Shown: positions 57,764 to 64,000 of the stretch, piece by piece
Position numbering within the stretch: the stretch's first letter is position 1
Layout: each line of letters begins with the position of its first letter
Origin: Nonlabens dokdonensis DSW-6
Lineage (GTDB): Bacteria; Bacteroidota; Bacteroidia; Flavobacteriales; Flavobacteriaceae
DNA length: 64,000 nt
Assembly: GCF_000332115.1 (NCBI RefSeq)
Contig: NC_020156.1
Coordinates: 3,163,501 to 3,227,500, forward strand
Direction: 5' to 3'
Notes under the pieces: model-generated
Database searches by the model: none
What the model was told of the DNA's origin: nothing
The model's input: only the letters and a program-made list of their open reading frames with translations
Made by a program: the position numbers and the translations under genes

Positions 57764-60217
57764 ATGCAGTATTTCATAGATGTCATATTACCGTTGCCCT
57801 TAGAAAGATATTTTACATATTCCATTAATGAGGCTGAGTATAAATTTCTACAACCTGGAATGCGAGTTGCGGTTCCTTTTCGAAAGTCTAAAATTTATAC
57901 AGGTATCGTGCAGAAGGTGCATCAAAACAATACGGCAACTTATGAAATTAAAGATATAGAGTTTATCATAGATGACAATCCTATTGTTACTAAAGATCAA
58001 CTAATATTTTGGGAATGGATTAGTTCTTATTATTTATGTGCGGTAGGTCAAGTAATGCGCGCGGCTTTACCTAAATCTTTCTTGCTAGAAAGCGAGACTA
58101 TTATTCTTAAGAATGAAACTTATCTATTAAATGAAGAAGAATTAAATGATCGGGAATATCTAGTTCTTGAAGCACTAGAAAGTCGCAATGCTCTTAAAGT
58201 CCAGGACGTGATGAACATCTTAGATCGTAAAAGCGTTTTACCTATCCTACAAAAGATGCTGGACAAAGGTTATATAATCCTGCAAGAAGAATTATACAAT
58301 ACCTATAAACCTAAAACGGAAAAGTTCATATACCTGCATGAGGAGTTAAAAGATGAAGAGCGGTTAAAAATGATCTTGGAAGAATTAACTCGAGCCCCTA
58401 AGCAGCGCGATGCAGTCATGACTTTATTTATGATGCAAGCTGGAAATAGTCGTCCGGTAAGTAAAAAACAATTGATAGAGCGTGCAAATGTGACTAGTGG
58501 TGTCATTAAATCTTTAGTTACTAAAGAAATAGTTATAGAGCTAGAAGAAGAAATTGATCGTGTACTCGATAAAAAAGAAGAAGGAAGCGGTTTATATACT
58601 CTTAATGAAGAGCAATCAGTTGCTTTTAAAGAAATCAAAAATTATTTTGAAGAGCGTAAAACAGTGTTGCTTCATGGTGTTACTTCTAGTGGTAAAACTC
58701 AACTATATGTTCAACTAATAAAAGAACAGTTAGAAAAAGGAAATCAAGCACTCTATTTGCTGCCAGAAATAGCTTTAACGACTCAGTTGATCTCTAGACT
58801 TAAGAATTTTTTCACGCACCAAGTCTTGGTGTATCATTCTAGATACAACCTCAATGAACGGTTAGAAGTTTGGAATCACGTTCTTCACGCACAAGAACCT
58901 TATATAATTATAGGCGCACGTAGTTCTATGTTGTTACCCTTTAAAAATTTAGGTTTGGTTATCGTAGATGAAGAGCACGAGACCAGTTTCAAACAATACG
59001 ATCCTGCTCCTAGATATCACGCACGAGACGCCGCCATTGTTTTAGGTCATTTAAAAAAAGCATCGGTGCTTTTAGGAAGTGCAACGCCAGCACTAGAAAG
59101 TTATTACAATGCCAGCACGGGAAAATACCGACTGGTAGAGCTTAAAAAAAGATTTGGAAATGTTCTTATGCCAGAAATTAATATGGTAGATATTAAAGAA
59201 AAGCACAAGCGCAAAAAAATGAACGGCCGCTTTTCTAATACGCTTATTGATAGCATGCAGGAAGCCTTTAAAAATAAGAAGCAAGTCATTTTATTTCAAA
59301 ATAGGAGAGGTTATGCACCCATTATGGAATGTGATACTTGTGGTAATGCGCCTCAATGTCCTAATTGTGATGTTAGTCTCACTTATCATCAATATAAAGG
59401 ACAGTTGAGATGCCACTATTGCGGTTATCATACTTTTGTTCCTAAAGAGTGCCCATCTTGCACAAGTCCATCTCTAGATACTAAAGGGTTTGGTACGGAG
59501 CAAATTGAGCAAGAATTCCGCATGTTATTTCCTAATCACAAGGTAGCGCGTATGGATTTAGACACCACTAGAGGAAAAAACTCGTACCAAAAGTTGATCC
59601 ATGACATGGATACAGGAGCCATTGATTGTTTAGTAGGAACACAAATGCTTACTAAAGGTTTAGATTTTAGAAATGTAAGTCTGGTAGGAGTCATGAATGC
59701 CGACTCTATGCTCAATTTTCCTGATTTCAGAGCACATGAACGGTGTTTTCAATTATTGACACAAGTAGCTGGTAGGGCTGGACGTACAGATGATAGAGGT
59801 AAAGTGCTTATTCAATCCTATAATCCAGATCATAGAATCTTACAGCAGGTAAGCGCTTATGATTATAAAAATATGTATGAAGAGCAAATAGAGGAGAGGT
59901 ATCAATTTAAATATCCTCCTTTTCAGCGATTAATAAGAATAACCTTTAAGCATCGCGATTATCAGACTACGCTAGATTCTAGTACATGGTTTGTTAATGC
60001 ACTGAACCAAATACCACATGGCGTTGTTGTTTTAGGTCCTGAGTTTCCGCCAGTTTCTCGTATTAGAAATTTATATAACATACATGTAGTTATTAAACTG
60101 GCAAAAAGTCAGTCTCCTGAGCAAATTAAAGGCTTTATAATGAAAGTCAAGAAGAGTTTTGAGGCGATCAGCCAGTACAGATCTGTACGATGCAATATAG
60201 ATGTAGATGCTTATTAG
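57764..60217 (+). CDS. priA: Primosomal protein N' (replication restart helicase)
   Basis: 817 residues. Walker A GVTSSGKT (about 307-314), DEEH Walker B (about 405), and the eight-cysteine zinc site CDTCGNAPQCPNCDVSLT and CHYCGYHTFVPKECPSC (about 525-565) are all present, as is the helicase motif GTQMLTKGLDF. The N-terminal DNA-binding domain begins MQYFIDVILPLPLERYFTYSI. It reloads DnaB at stalled forks. Start ATG 57764; a palindrome copy lies 25 bases after the stop. Confidence 0.97.
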   Translation: MQYFIDVILPLPLERYFTYSINEAEYKFLQPGMRVAVPFRKSKIYTGIVQKVHQNNTATYEIKDIEFIIDDNPIVTKDQLIFWEWISSYYLCAVGQVMRAALPKSFLLESETIILKNETYLLNEEELNDREYLVLEALESRNALKVQDVMNILDRKSVLPILQKMLDKGYIILQEELYNTYKPKTEKFIYLHEELKDEERLKMILEELTRAPKQRDAVMTLFMMQAGNSRPVSKKQLIERANVTSGVIKSLVTKEIVIELEEEIDRVLDKKEEGSGLYTLNEEQSVAFKEIKNYFEERKTVLLHGVTSSGKTQLYVQLIKEQLEKGNQALYLLPEIALTTQLISRLKNFFTHQVLVYHSRYNLNERLEVWNHVLHAQEPYIIIGARSSMLLPFKNLGLVIVDEEHETSFKQYDPAPRYHARDAAIVLGHLKKASVLLGSATPALESYYNASTGKYRLVELKKRFGNVLMPEINMVDIKEKHKRKKMNGRFSNTLIDSMQEAFKNKKQVILFQNRRGYAPIMECDTCGNAPQCPNCDVSLTYHQYKGQLRCHYCGYHTFVPKECPSCTSPSLDTKGFGTEQIEQEFRMLFPNHKVARMDLDTTRGKNSYQKLIHDMDTGAIDCLVGTQMLTKGLDFRNVSLVGVMNADSMLNFPDFRAHERCFQLLTQVAGRAGRTDDRGKVLIQSYNPDHRILQQVSAYDYKNMYEEQIEERYQFKYPPFQRLIRITFKHRDYQTTLDSSTWFVNALNQIPHGVVVLGPEFPPVSRIRNLYNIHVVIKLAKSQSPEQIKGFIMKVKKSFEAISQYRSVRCNIDVDAY

Positions 60218-60241
60218 TAATATGAGTTGTCATTTAGTTTC

Positions 60242-60257
60242 CGCTTTCGCGAAAGCG
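60242..60257. repeat. Palindrome copy 17 (intergenic)
   Basis: 25 bases after the priA stop; symmetry extends to TTCCGC/GCGGAA. No T run follows. Confidence 0.95.
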
Positions 60258-60302
60258 GAACAGTTTAATCTTATAAGAGACAATACCAAACTATTGTATA
60301 AA

Positions 60303-60328
60303 TAAAAAGCCACTTATTAGAGCGGCTT
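60303..60328 (-). terminator. Rho-independent terminator of the LytTR regulator gene
   Basis: On the minus strand AAGCCGCT (60328-60321) pairs with AGTGGCTT (60314-60307), 8 bases, followed by TTTATT. Confidence 0.75.
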
Positions 60329-60351
60329 TAGGTATCAATAAATGCTGTTGT

Positions 60352-61056
60352 TTAAAATTGGGACAGAGCTTCTACAAGATCTGATTTTCTATTACGGCTT
60401 AATGGCAACACTTCTTTACCTAGTTCTACTGCTTTAGAATTGAATTTCTCCACTTTTCTTAAATTGACGATGTAGGATTTATGAATGCGTAAGAAATCTT
60501 CACTTGGGAGCGAGTTTTCAAAGGACTTCATGGTTGACAATACGATTAAACTATCATCTTCAGTAATAAGTTTAACATAATCACCTAAAGCTTGAATGTA
60601 ACGTAATTCTTTAAGGTAAACCTTACGTTTCTTAAGATTACTCTTTACAAAGATAAATTCACCTCGATCTTCTATCATCTCAGTTTTCATCTTGTGCGCA
60701 AGTAAAGCTCTCTCTACAGCGTATAAAAAGCGATCTTTCTTGATAGGTTTTTGCAGGTAATCAATAGCGGCATAATCAAATGCCTTAAAAGCATATTTAG
60801 TTTGTCCAGTGACAAAAATGACACCTGGTTTATCAGTTAAATCATCTAATAAATCAAAACCGGTTAAAATAGGCATCTCAATATCTAAAAATATAAGATC
60901 AATAGACTGTTCCTTTAGTGCAGTTTTTGTTTCTACTGCGTTGCTAAATTCTCCTTTAAGAACTAGATTAGGGTGATTTTCAATCATTTTGACAATCGCT
61001 AGTCGTTGAATACTAGAGTCGTCCACAACAAAACAGTTAAGAATAGTGTTACTCAT
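60352..61056 (-). CDS. LytTR-type two-component response regulator
   Basis: 234 residues from ATG 61056 (MSNTILNCFVVDDSSIQRLAI); an upstream start at 61110 adds poorly matching residues. The receiver domain has the acidic pair Asp12-13 and the phosphoacceptor Asp58 in LIFLDIEMPILTG, with Lys in LQKPIKK. The C-terminal LytTR DNA-binding domain (about 135-232) includes VKLITEDDSLIVLSTMKSFENSLPSEDFLRIHKSYIVNLRKVEKF. No cognate histidine kinase gene lies in the window. Target genes unknown. Confidence 0.93.
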   Translation of the reverse strand: MSNTILNCFVVDDSSIQRLAIVKMIENHPNLVLKGEFSNAVETKTALKEQSIDLIFLDIEMPILTGFDLLDDLTDKPGVIFVTGQTKYAFKAFDYAAIDYLQKPIKKDRFLYAVERALLAHKMKTEMIEDRGEFIFVKSNLKKRKVYLKELRYIQALGDYVKLITEDDSLIVLSTMKSFENSLPSEDFLRIHKSYIVNLRKVEKFNSKAVELGKEVLPLSRNRKSDLVEALSQF

Positions 61057-61110
61057 CGCCTTTATTAATGGTTTAAAGACAATAGTAGTTACTTTTCTGA
61101 TGAAATACAA

Positions 61111-61517
61111 ATATATTCGTCATTTAAACGGACTTTTTAACGATATAGCGAAATTATATTCATTTTAACTTTGAGTAAAAAATTAACTAATAAGCGATTT
61201 ATTGCTAATGTCAACGTAAAAATATCTCAACTTGAAAATTATGATTGTTAGAAAATAAAATCATTAGTATATGTAAATACTTGAATATCAACTGATTTTA
61301 TTAACTTGTGTTATAATCTTTTCTTATCACTTATCGTTTTTCTTTTCATAATTGCAAGAAGTAAAACATTTAAAATTTAAAATACTTTATAAAGCACAAA
61401 TTATTATTTTTAATAGGAGCTATCGACGTCTGTAACTATTACAGTAATATATTTAACAATACTTGTTGTTTGTTGTTAAAAAGAGTACTTTTGCAGCCGT
61501 TTTAAACAATAATTATT
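61111..61517 (+). promoter_or_regulatory. Promoter region of the rpsF operon
   Basis: A clear Bacteroidota promoter is visible: -7 box TACTTTTG at 61486-61493, with TTG boxes at 61463-61468 (spacing 17-20), giving a leader of about 20 bases before the rpsF ATG at 61518. The rest of this 407-base gap between divergent genes is very A+T-rich and has no other structure I can support. Confidence 0.65.
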
Positions 61518-61862
61518 ATGAATCAATACGAAACTGTTTTCATTTTGAATCCCGTTTTATCTGATGATCAGGTAAAGGAAACAGTAAAGAAGTTTGAGAA
61601 TTTCCTTACTCAGCGTGGAGCTAAAATGGTAGCTAAAGAAGATTGGGGCCTAAAAAAACTGGCTTATGCAATCGAAAACAAAAAAAGTGGCTTTTACCAC
61701 CTTTTCCAATTTGAAGTGTCTGGTGACGTGATCAACGAGTACGAAGTAGAATTTCGTCGTGATGAGCGTGTTATGAGATACCTTACTGTAAAACTTGATA
61801 AGTATGCTATCGAGTGGGCAGAGAAAAGAAGAGCTAAATTATCTAAAAAATCTAAAGCTTAA
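61518..61862 (+). CDS. rpsF: 30S ribosomal protein S6
   Basis: 114 residues beginning MNQYETVFILNPVLSDDQVKETV, the standard S6 start, with the RNA-binding fold and a basic tail WAEKRRAKLSKKSKA. It binds 16S rRNA with S18. First gene of the rpsF-rpsR-rplI operon, 3 bases before rpsR. Confidence 0.97.
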   Translation: MNQYETVFILNPVLSDDQVKETVKKFENFLTQRGAKMVAKEDWGLKKLAYAIENKKSGFYHLFQFEVSGDVINEYEVEFRRDERVMRYLTVKLDKYAIEWAEKRRAKLSKKSKA

Positions 61863-61865
61863 TCC

Positions 61866-62162
61866 ATGGCAACATTACAACAACAAGCTAAAGGAAAAAA
61901 AGATGGTGACATCCGTTATTTATCTCCTTTAAAAATTGAAACTCAAGAAAGAAAAAAATACTGCCGTTTTAAGCGTAGTGGTATTAAATATATCGATTAC
62001 AAAGATGCAGACTGGTTGTTTGGTTTTGTAAATGAGCAAGGTAAATTGTTACCACGCCGTCTTACAGGAACATCTTTAAAATATCAACGTAAAGTGGCTG
62101 TAGCGGTTAAACGTGCTCGTCACATAGCTATCATGCCTTACGTAGGTGATTTACTTAAATAA
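61866..62162 (+). CDS. rpsR: 30S ribosomal protein S18
   Basis: 98 residues, with the Cys-Arg-Phe block [22 protein letters not shown] and the C-terminal [30 protein letters not shown], the usual S18 signature. It has a longer N-terminus (residues 1-27) than the E. coli protein, common in Bacteroidota. It follows rpsF by 3 bases and partners S6. Confidence 0.97.
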   Translation: MATLQQQAKGKKDGDIRYLSPLKIETQERKKYCRFKRSGIKYIDYKDADWLFGFVNEQGKLLPRRLTGTSLKYQRKVAVAVKRARHIAIMPYVGDLLK

Positions 62163-62180
62163 TAAAATCAGATTAACAAT

Positions 62181-62630
62181 ATGGAACTTATATTAAAGAA
62201 AGATGTAGAACATTTAGGTTTTACAGACGATGTAGTGACTGTTAAGCCTGGTTATGGCCGTAACTTTTTAATTCCTAATGGTCTTGCTGTAATGGCAACT
62301 ACTAGCGCTAAAAAAGTACTTGCTGAAACGCTTAAGCAAAGAGCTCATAAAGAAGCTTCTAATATTAAGGCTGCTCAAGAGCAAGCAGATAAACTTGCTG
62401 CTTTAGACCTTAAAATTACTGCTAAAACTGGCGATGGGGATAAATTATTTGGATCTATCACAACGGCTGATGTTTCTGATGCGCTTGCAAAGAATGATGT
62501 AGAGATCGAAAAGAAATTTATATCTGTAGCTGGTGGAACAATTAAAAGACTAGGTCAGTATGAAGCTGATATACGTTTTCACAGAGAAGTAAGTTCTAAA
62601 CTTATTTTTAACGTAGTAGCTGAAAAATAA
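62181..62630 (+). CDS. rplI: 50S ribosomal protein L9
   Basis: 149 residues: MELILKKDVEHLGFTDDVVTVKPGYGRNFLIPNGLAV is the L9 N-terminal domain, followed by the long central helix (about 45-75) and the C-terminal domain ending KLIFNVVAEK. Third gene of the S6-S18-L9 operon; a terminator follows at 62650. Confidence 0.97.
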   Translation: MELILKKDVEHLGFTDDVVTVKPGYGRNFLIPNGLAVMATTSAKKVLAETLKQRAHKEASNIKAAQEQADKLAALDLKITAKTGDGDKLFGSITTADVSDALAKNDVEIEKKFISVAGGTIKRLGQYEADIRFHREVSSKLIFNVVAEK

Positions 62631-62649
62631 GATTTATCTTAATTATCAT

Positions 62650-62681
62650 AAAGCCGTTTCATTAATTTGAAGCGGCTTTTT
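62650..62681 (+). terminator. Rho-independent terminator of the rpsF-rpsR-rplI operon
   Basis: AAAGCCG (62650-62656) pairs with CGGCTTT (62673-62679), extended by TTC/GAA inside, followed by a T run to 62681. Confidence 0.88.
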
Positions 62682-62713
62682 CAATTTTAATAAGCAACAA
62701 CAAATGAATTTAT

Positions 62714-63208
62714 ATGAAGTATAGAAGATTAACAAAAGAACAACTGGAAGAAATGCATCCAGAGTTTATAAACTTTCTAGCCTCACAATCAATTACTGCT
62801 TCTGAATGGGAAGAAATTAAATCTAGTAAGCCACAAGTCGCAGAGGAAGAGATTGACGTTTTTTCTGATCTTGTTTGGGACGGTGTTCTTAACAAAGCAG
62901 AATATTTAGAGCATATTTCTCCTAGAACCATGAACTTATTCTCTCTTGGAGAAAATGAAATGGAGCTTATTTCTATAATAGTAGGAGATGAGCTTATAGA
63001 TATCACTACTGATGAAGGATATAAGTGGTTGCAAAAAAACTTGTTAGACGATGAAGTAAAGATTTTTACTGCAAAGAAATCTTACAGTGAAAATCCTAAT
63101 GAAGACAAGTTTAAATTAATTGAATCTGGAGCGGTAATTACAAAAGGAGATTTATTTAATTATTTTGATGATTTGATGGAGTTAGGAAAAGAAACGAATG
63201 GTTTTTAA
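62714..63208 (+). CDS. DUF6495 family protein
   Basis: 164 residues. MKYRRLTKEQLEEMHPEFINFLASQSITASEWEEIK, then SDLVWDGVLNKAEYLEHISPRTMNLFSLGENEMELISI, is the DUF6495 pattern, a conserved cytoplasmic protein of Bacteroidota with no known role. It follows the S6-S18-L9 operon, as it often does in relatives as far as I recall, but behind a terminator. A second terminator follows. Confidence 0.85.
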   Translation: MKYRRLTKEQLEEMHPEFINFLASQSITASEWEEIKSSKPQVAEEEIDVFSDLVWDGVLNKAEYLEHISPRTMNLFSLGENEMELISIIVGDELIDITTDEGYKWLQKNLLDDEVKIFTAKKSYSENPNEDKFKLIESGAVITKGDLFNYFDDLMELGKETNGF

Positions 63209-63246
63209 TCTATTGATCTCAAAAGTTATTTATTGAAGAATAAAAA

Positions 63247-63275
63247 AAGGTTGCTAGAGTTTATCTAGCAACCTT
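63247..63275. terminator. Bidirectional terminator between the DUF6495 gene and the outer-membrane gene
   Basis: AAGGTTGCTAGA pairs with TCTAGCAACCTT, 12 bases with a 5-base loop, flanked by A and T runs, between two convergent genes. Confidence 0.9.
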
Positions 63276-63296
63276 TATATTTCCACTTAATATTTC

Positions 63297-63794
63297 TTAG
63301 AAACGATACCTAATGCCTAAGGCGATATCATTATCTACTCCATCTCTAAAATCTCCGAAATAAAGCTCCGGTCTGATATCCAATGAAAGTGTCAATGGAA
63401 ATGGGAAGTTATATTCAATACCTACCTGACCTGCTGCAAGAAGGAAAAACTCAGAATCATCTTCAAAATCACCTCTTCTCCTGAAATCATCATCGATACT
63501 AATAGAACCTAAACCTGCTCCCGCACCAGCATACCAATTGAAGCCTCCATCAATGTTCCATACCCATTGATAAATACCTGTTGCTTTGAACCCATCAAAC
63601 CCATCACCATCTTCATAGCCTAAATCTATTTCGAGGCGATTGTTAGACCCTAGAGCTCTTTGATAAGAAATTTCAGTTCCAAATCCATCTCCATCTCCAA
63701 GTCGAATTCCTATAGCATTGTTAGAAATATCTTGTGCATTTGACTGTATTAAAAAACCTAATCCTAATAAAACTGTTAATACTATCTTTTTCAT
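63297..63794 (-). CDS. Small outer-membrane beta-barrel protein
   Basis: 165 residues with a signal peptide (MKKIVLTVLLGLGFLIQSNAQ). The mature part alternates hydrophobic and polar residues in about eight strands (NAIGIRLGDGDGFGTEISYQRAL, FNWYAGAGAGLGSISID, EFFLLAAGQVGIEYNF) and ends IALGIRYRF with the terminal aromatic expected for outer-membrane insertion. Typical small porin-like or OmpA/OmpW-like barrel; no role known. Gly/Asp-rich loops carry GDGDGFG. Confidence 0.85.
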   Translation of the reverse strand: MKKIVLTVLLGLGFLIQSNAQDISNNAIGIRLGDGDGFGTEISYQRALGSNNRLEIDLGYEDGDGFDGFKATGIYQWVWNIDGGFNWYAGAGAGLGSISIDDDFRRRGDFEDDSEFFLLAAGQVGIEYNFPFPLTLSLDIRPELYFGDFRDGVDNDIALGIRYRF

Positions 63795-63875
63795 AATTTA
63801 TTTAATTTGATAACAAATATTCTAATAAATTATACTGCAAAAAGTTTTTATTACGTTAAATAATGTAGTATTTAT

Positions 63876-64000
63876 TTAGCCTTCAAAACCATCGTCTCCA
63901 TCATTGTCACCACTACGTTCACCACGTTCTCGTTTCTTCTTCTCGTTAAAGCGGTAAACAAAAGTTACGATGAACTGTCTTTCTCTCCATTGAAAGGCGC
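63876..64000 (-). CDS. Outer-membrane beta-barrel (TonB-receptor-like) protein, C-terminal end
   Basis: 41 C-terminal codons run off the right edge on the minus strand. The visible part reads FQWRERQFIVTFVYRFNEKKKRER and ends in a Gly/Asp-rich acidic tail (SGDNDGDDGFEG). The final strand and basic-then-acidic tail match outer-membrane beta-barrel family proteins that carry an N-terminal carboxypeptidase-regulatory-like domain, related to TonB-dependent receptors. Start and most of the gene lie outside the window. Confidence 0.65.
   Translation of the reverse strand, partial: AFQWRERQFIVTFVYRFNEKKKRERGERSGDNDGDDGFEG

Noticed and set aside
5642..60257. The 16-bp palindrome as a parS/ParB site
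   Set aside because: It shares the TTTC-GAAA look with parS but has CG in place of the central ACGT pattern and is far too frequent; parS sites are few and near the origin.
14482..60257. The palindrome as a Rho-independent terminator
   Set aside because: No T run follows, six copies are inside genes, and separate canonical terminators are present beside two copies.
1..64000. CRISPR array, tRNA, rRNA, prophage
   Set aside because: No regularly spaced direct repeats, no tRNA T-loop signatures and no phage structural genes were seen on either strand.

Overview
The window is chromosomal DNA of a marine-type member of the Flavobacteriaceae (Bacteroidota). The evidence is low GC, many non-ATG starts without Shine-Dalgarno sequences, promoter boxes of the Bacteroidota type (TAnnTTTG), type IX secretion (T9SS) C-terminal sorting domains, a TamB/TamL pair, adjacent topoisomerase IV genes and DUF6090 proteins. 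A Nonlabens-like genus is my guess only. I see no tRNA, rRNA, CRISPR array, transposase or phage gene.

Layout. 0-2 kb: the end of a Crp/Fnr regulator, a peroxiredoxin-like gene cut short by a TGA, and a short-chain dehydrogenase. 2-9 kb: an accessory region of small secreted or membrane hypotheticals separated by copies of a hairpin-bearing intergenic repeat, followed by four intact DUF6090 membrane proteins (three overlapping in one operon) with a RidA-like lipoprotein among them. 9-17.6 kb, core-like: FecCD-type ABC importer, Fic enzyme with an inverted-repeat operator, flavoprotein, DUF481 protein, DUF2200 protein, FUSC transporter. 17.8-23.8 kb, second accessory region: a type II restriction-modification module with controller protein, a DUF6364/PIN toxin-antitoxin pair, more of the same repeats, and a fifth DUF6090 gene broken by TGA. 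24-28 kb: envelope-type hypotheticals. 28-64 kb, mostly core: purC, tamB-tamL, succinate-semialdehyde dehydrogenase, two T9SS proteins including an M43 protease, parE-parC, mscL, an XRE regulator divergent from an M14 peptidase with shared operators, Lrp, DinB-like protein, DJ-1/PfpI, dnaN, a T9SS subtilase, a thioredoxin, priA, a LytTR response regulator, rpsF-rpsR-rplI, and outer-membrane beta-barrel proteins at the right end.

The most striking signal fits no gene class. An exact 16-bp palindrome, CGCTTTCGCGAAAGCG, occurs 17 times in 64 kb, in 11 intergenic sites (mostly 15-80 bases after a stop codon) and 6 coding sites, where it writes the peptides AFAKA or LSRKR into unrelated proteins. 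It looks like a hyper-iterated chromosomal palindrome comparable in style to cyanobacterial HIP1. The second most interesting system is the DUF6090 array: a nearly constant N-terminal anchor and membrane segment joined to very divergent extracytoplasmic domains, embedded in repeat-bounded accessory DNA.
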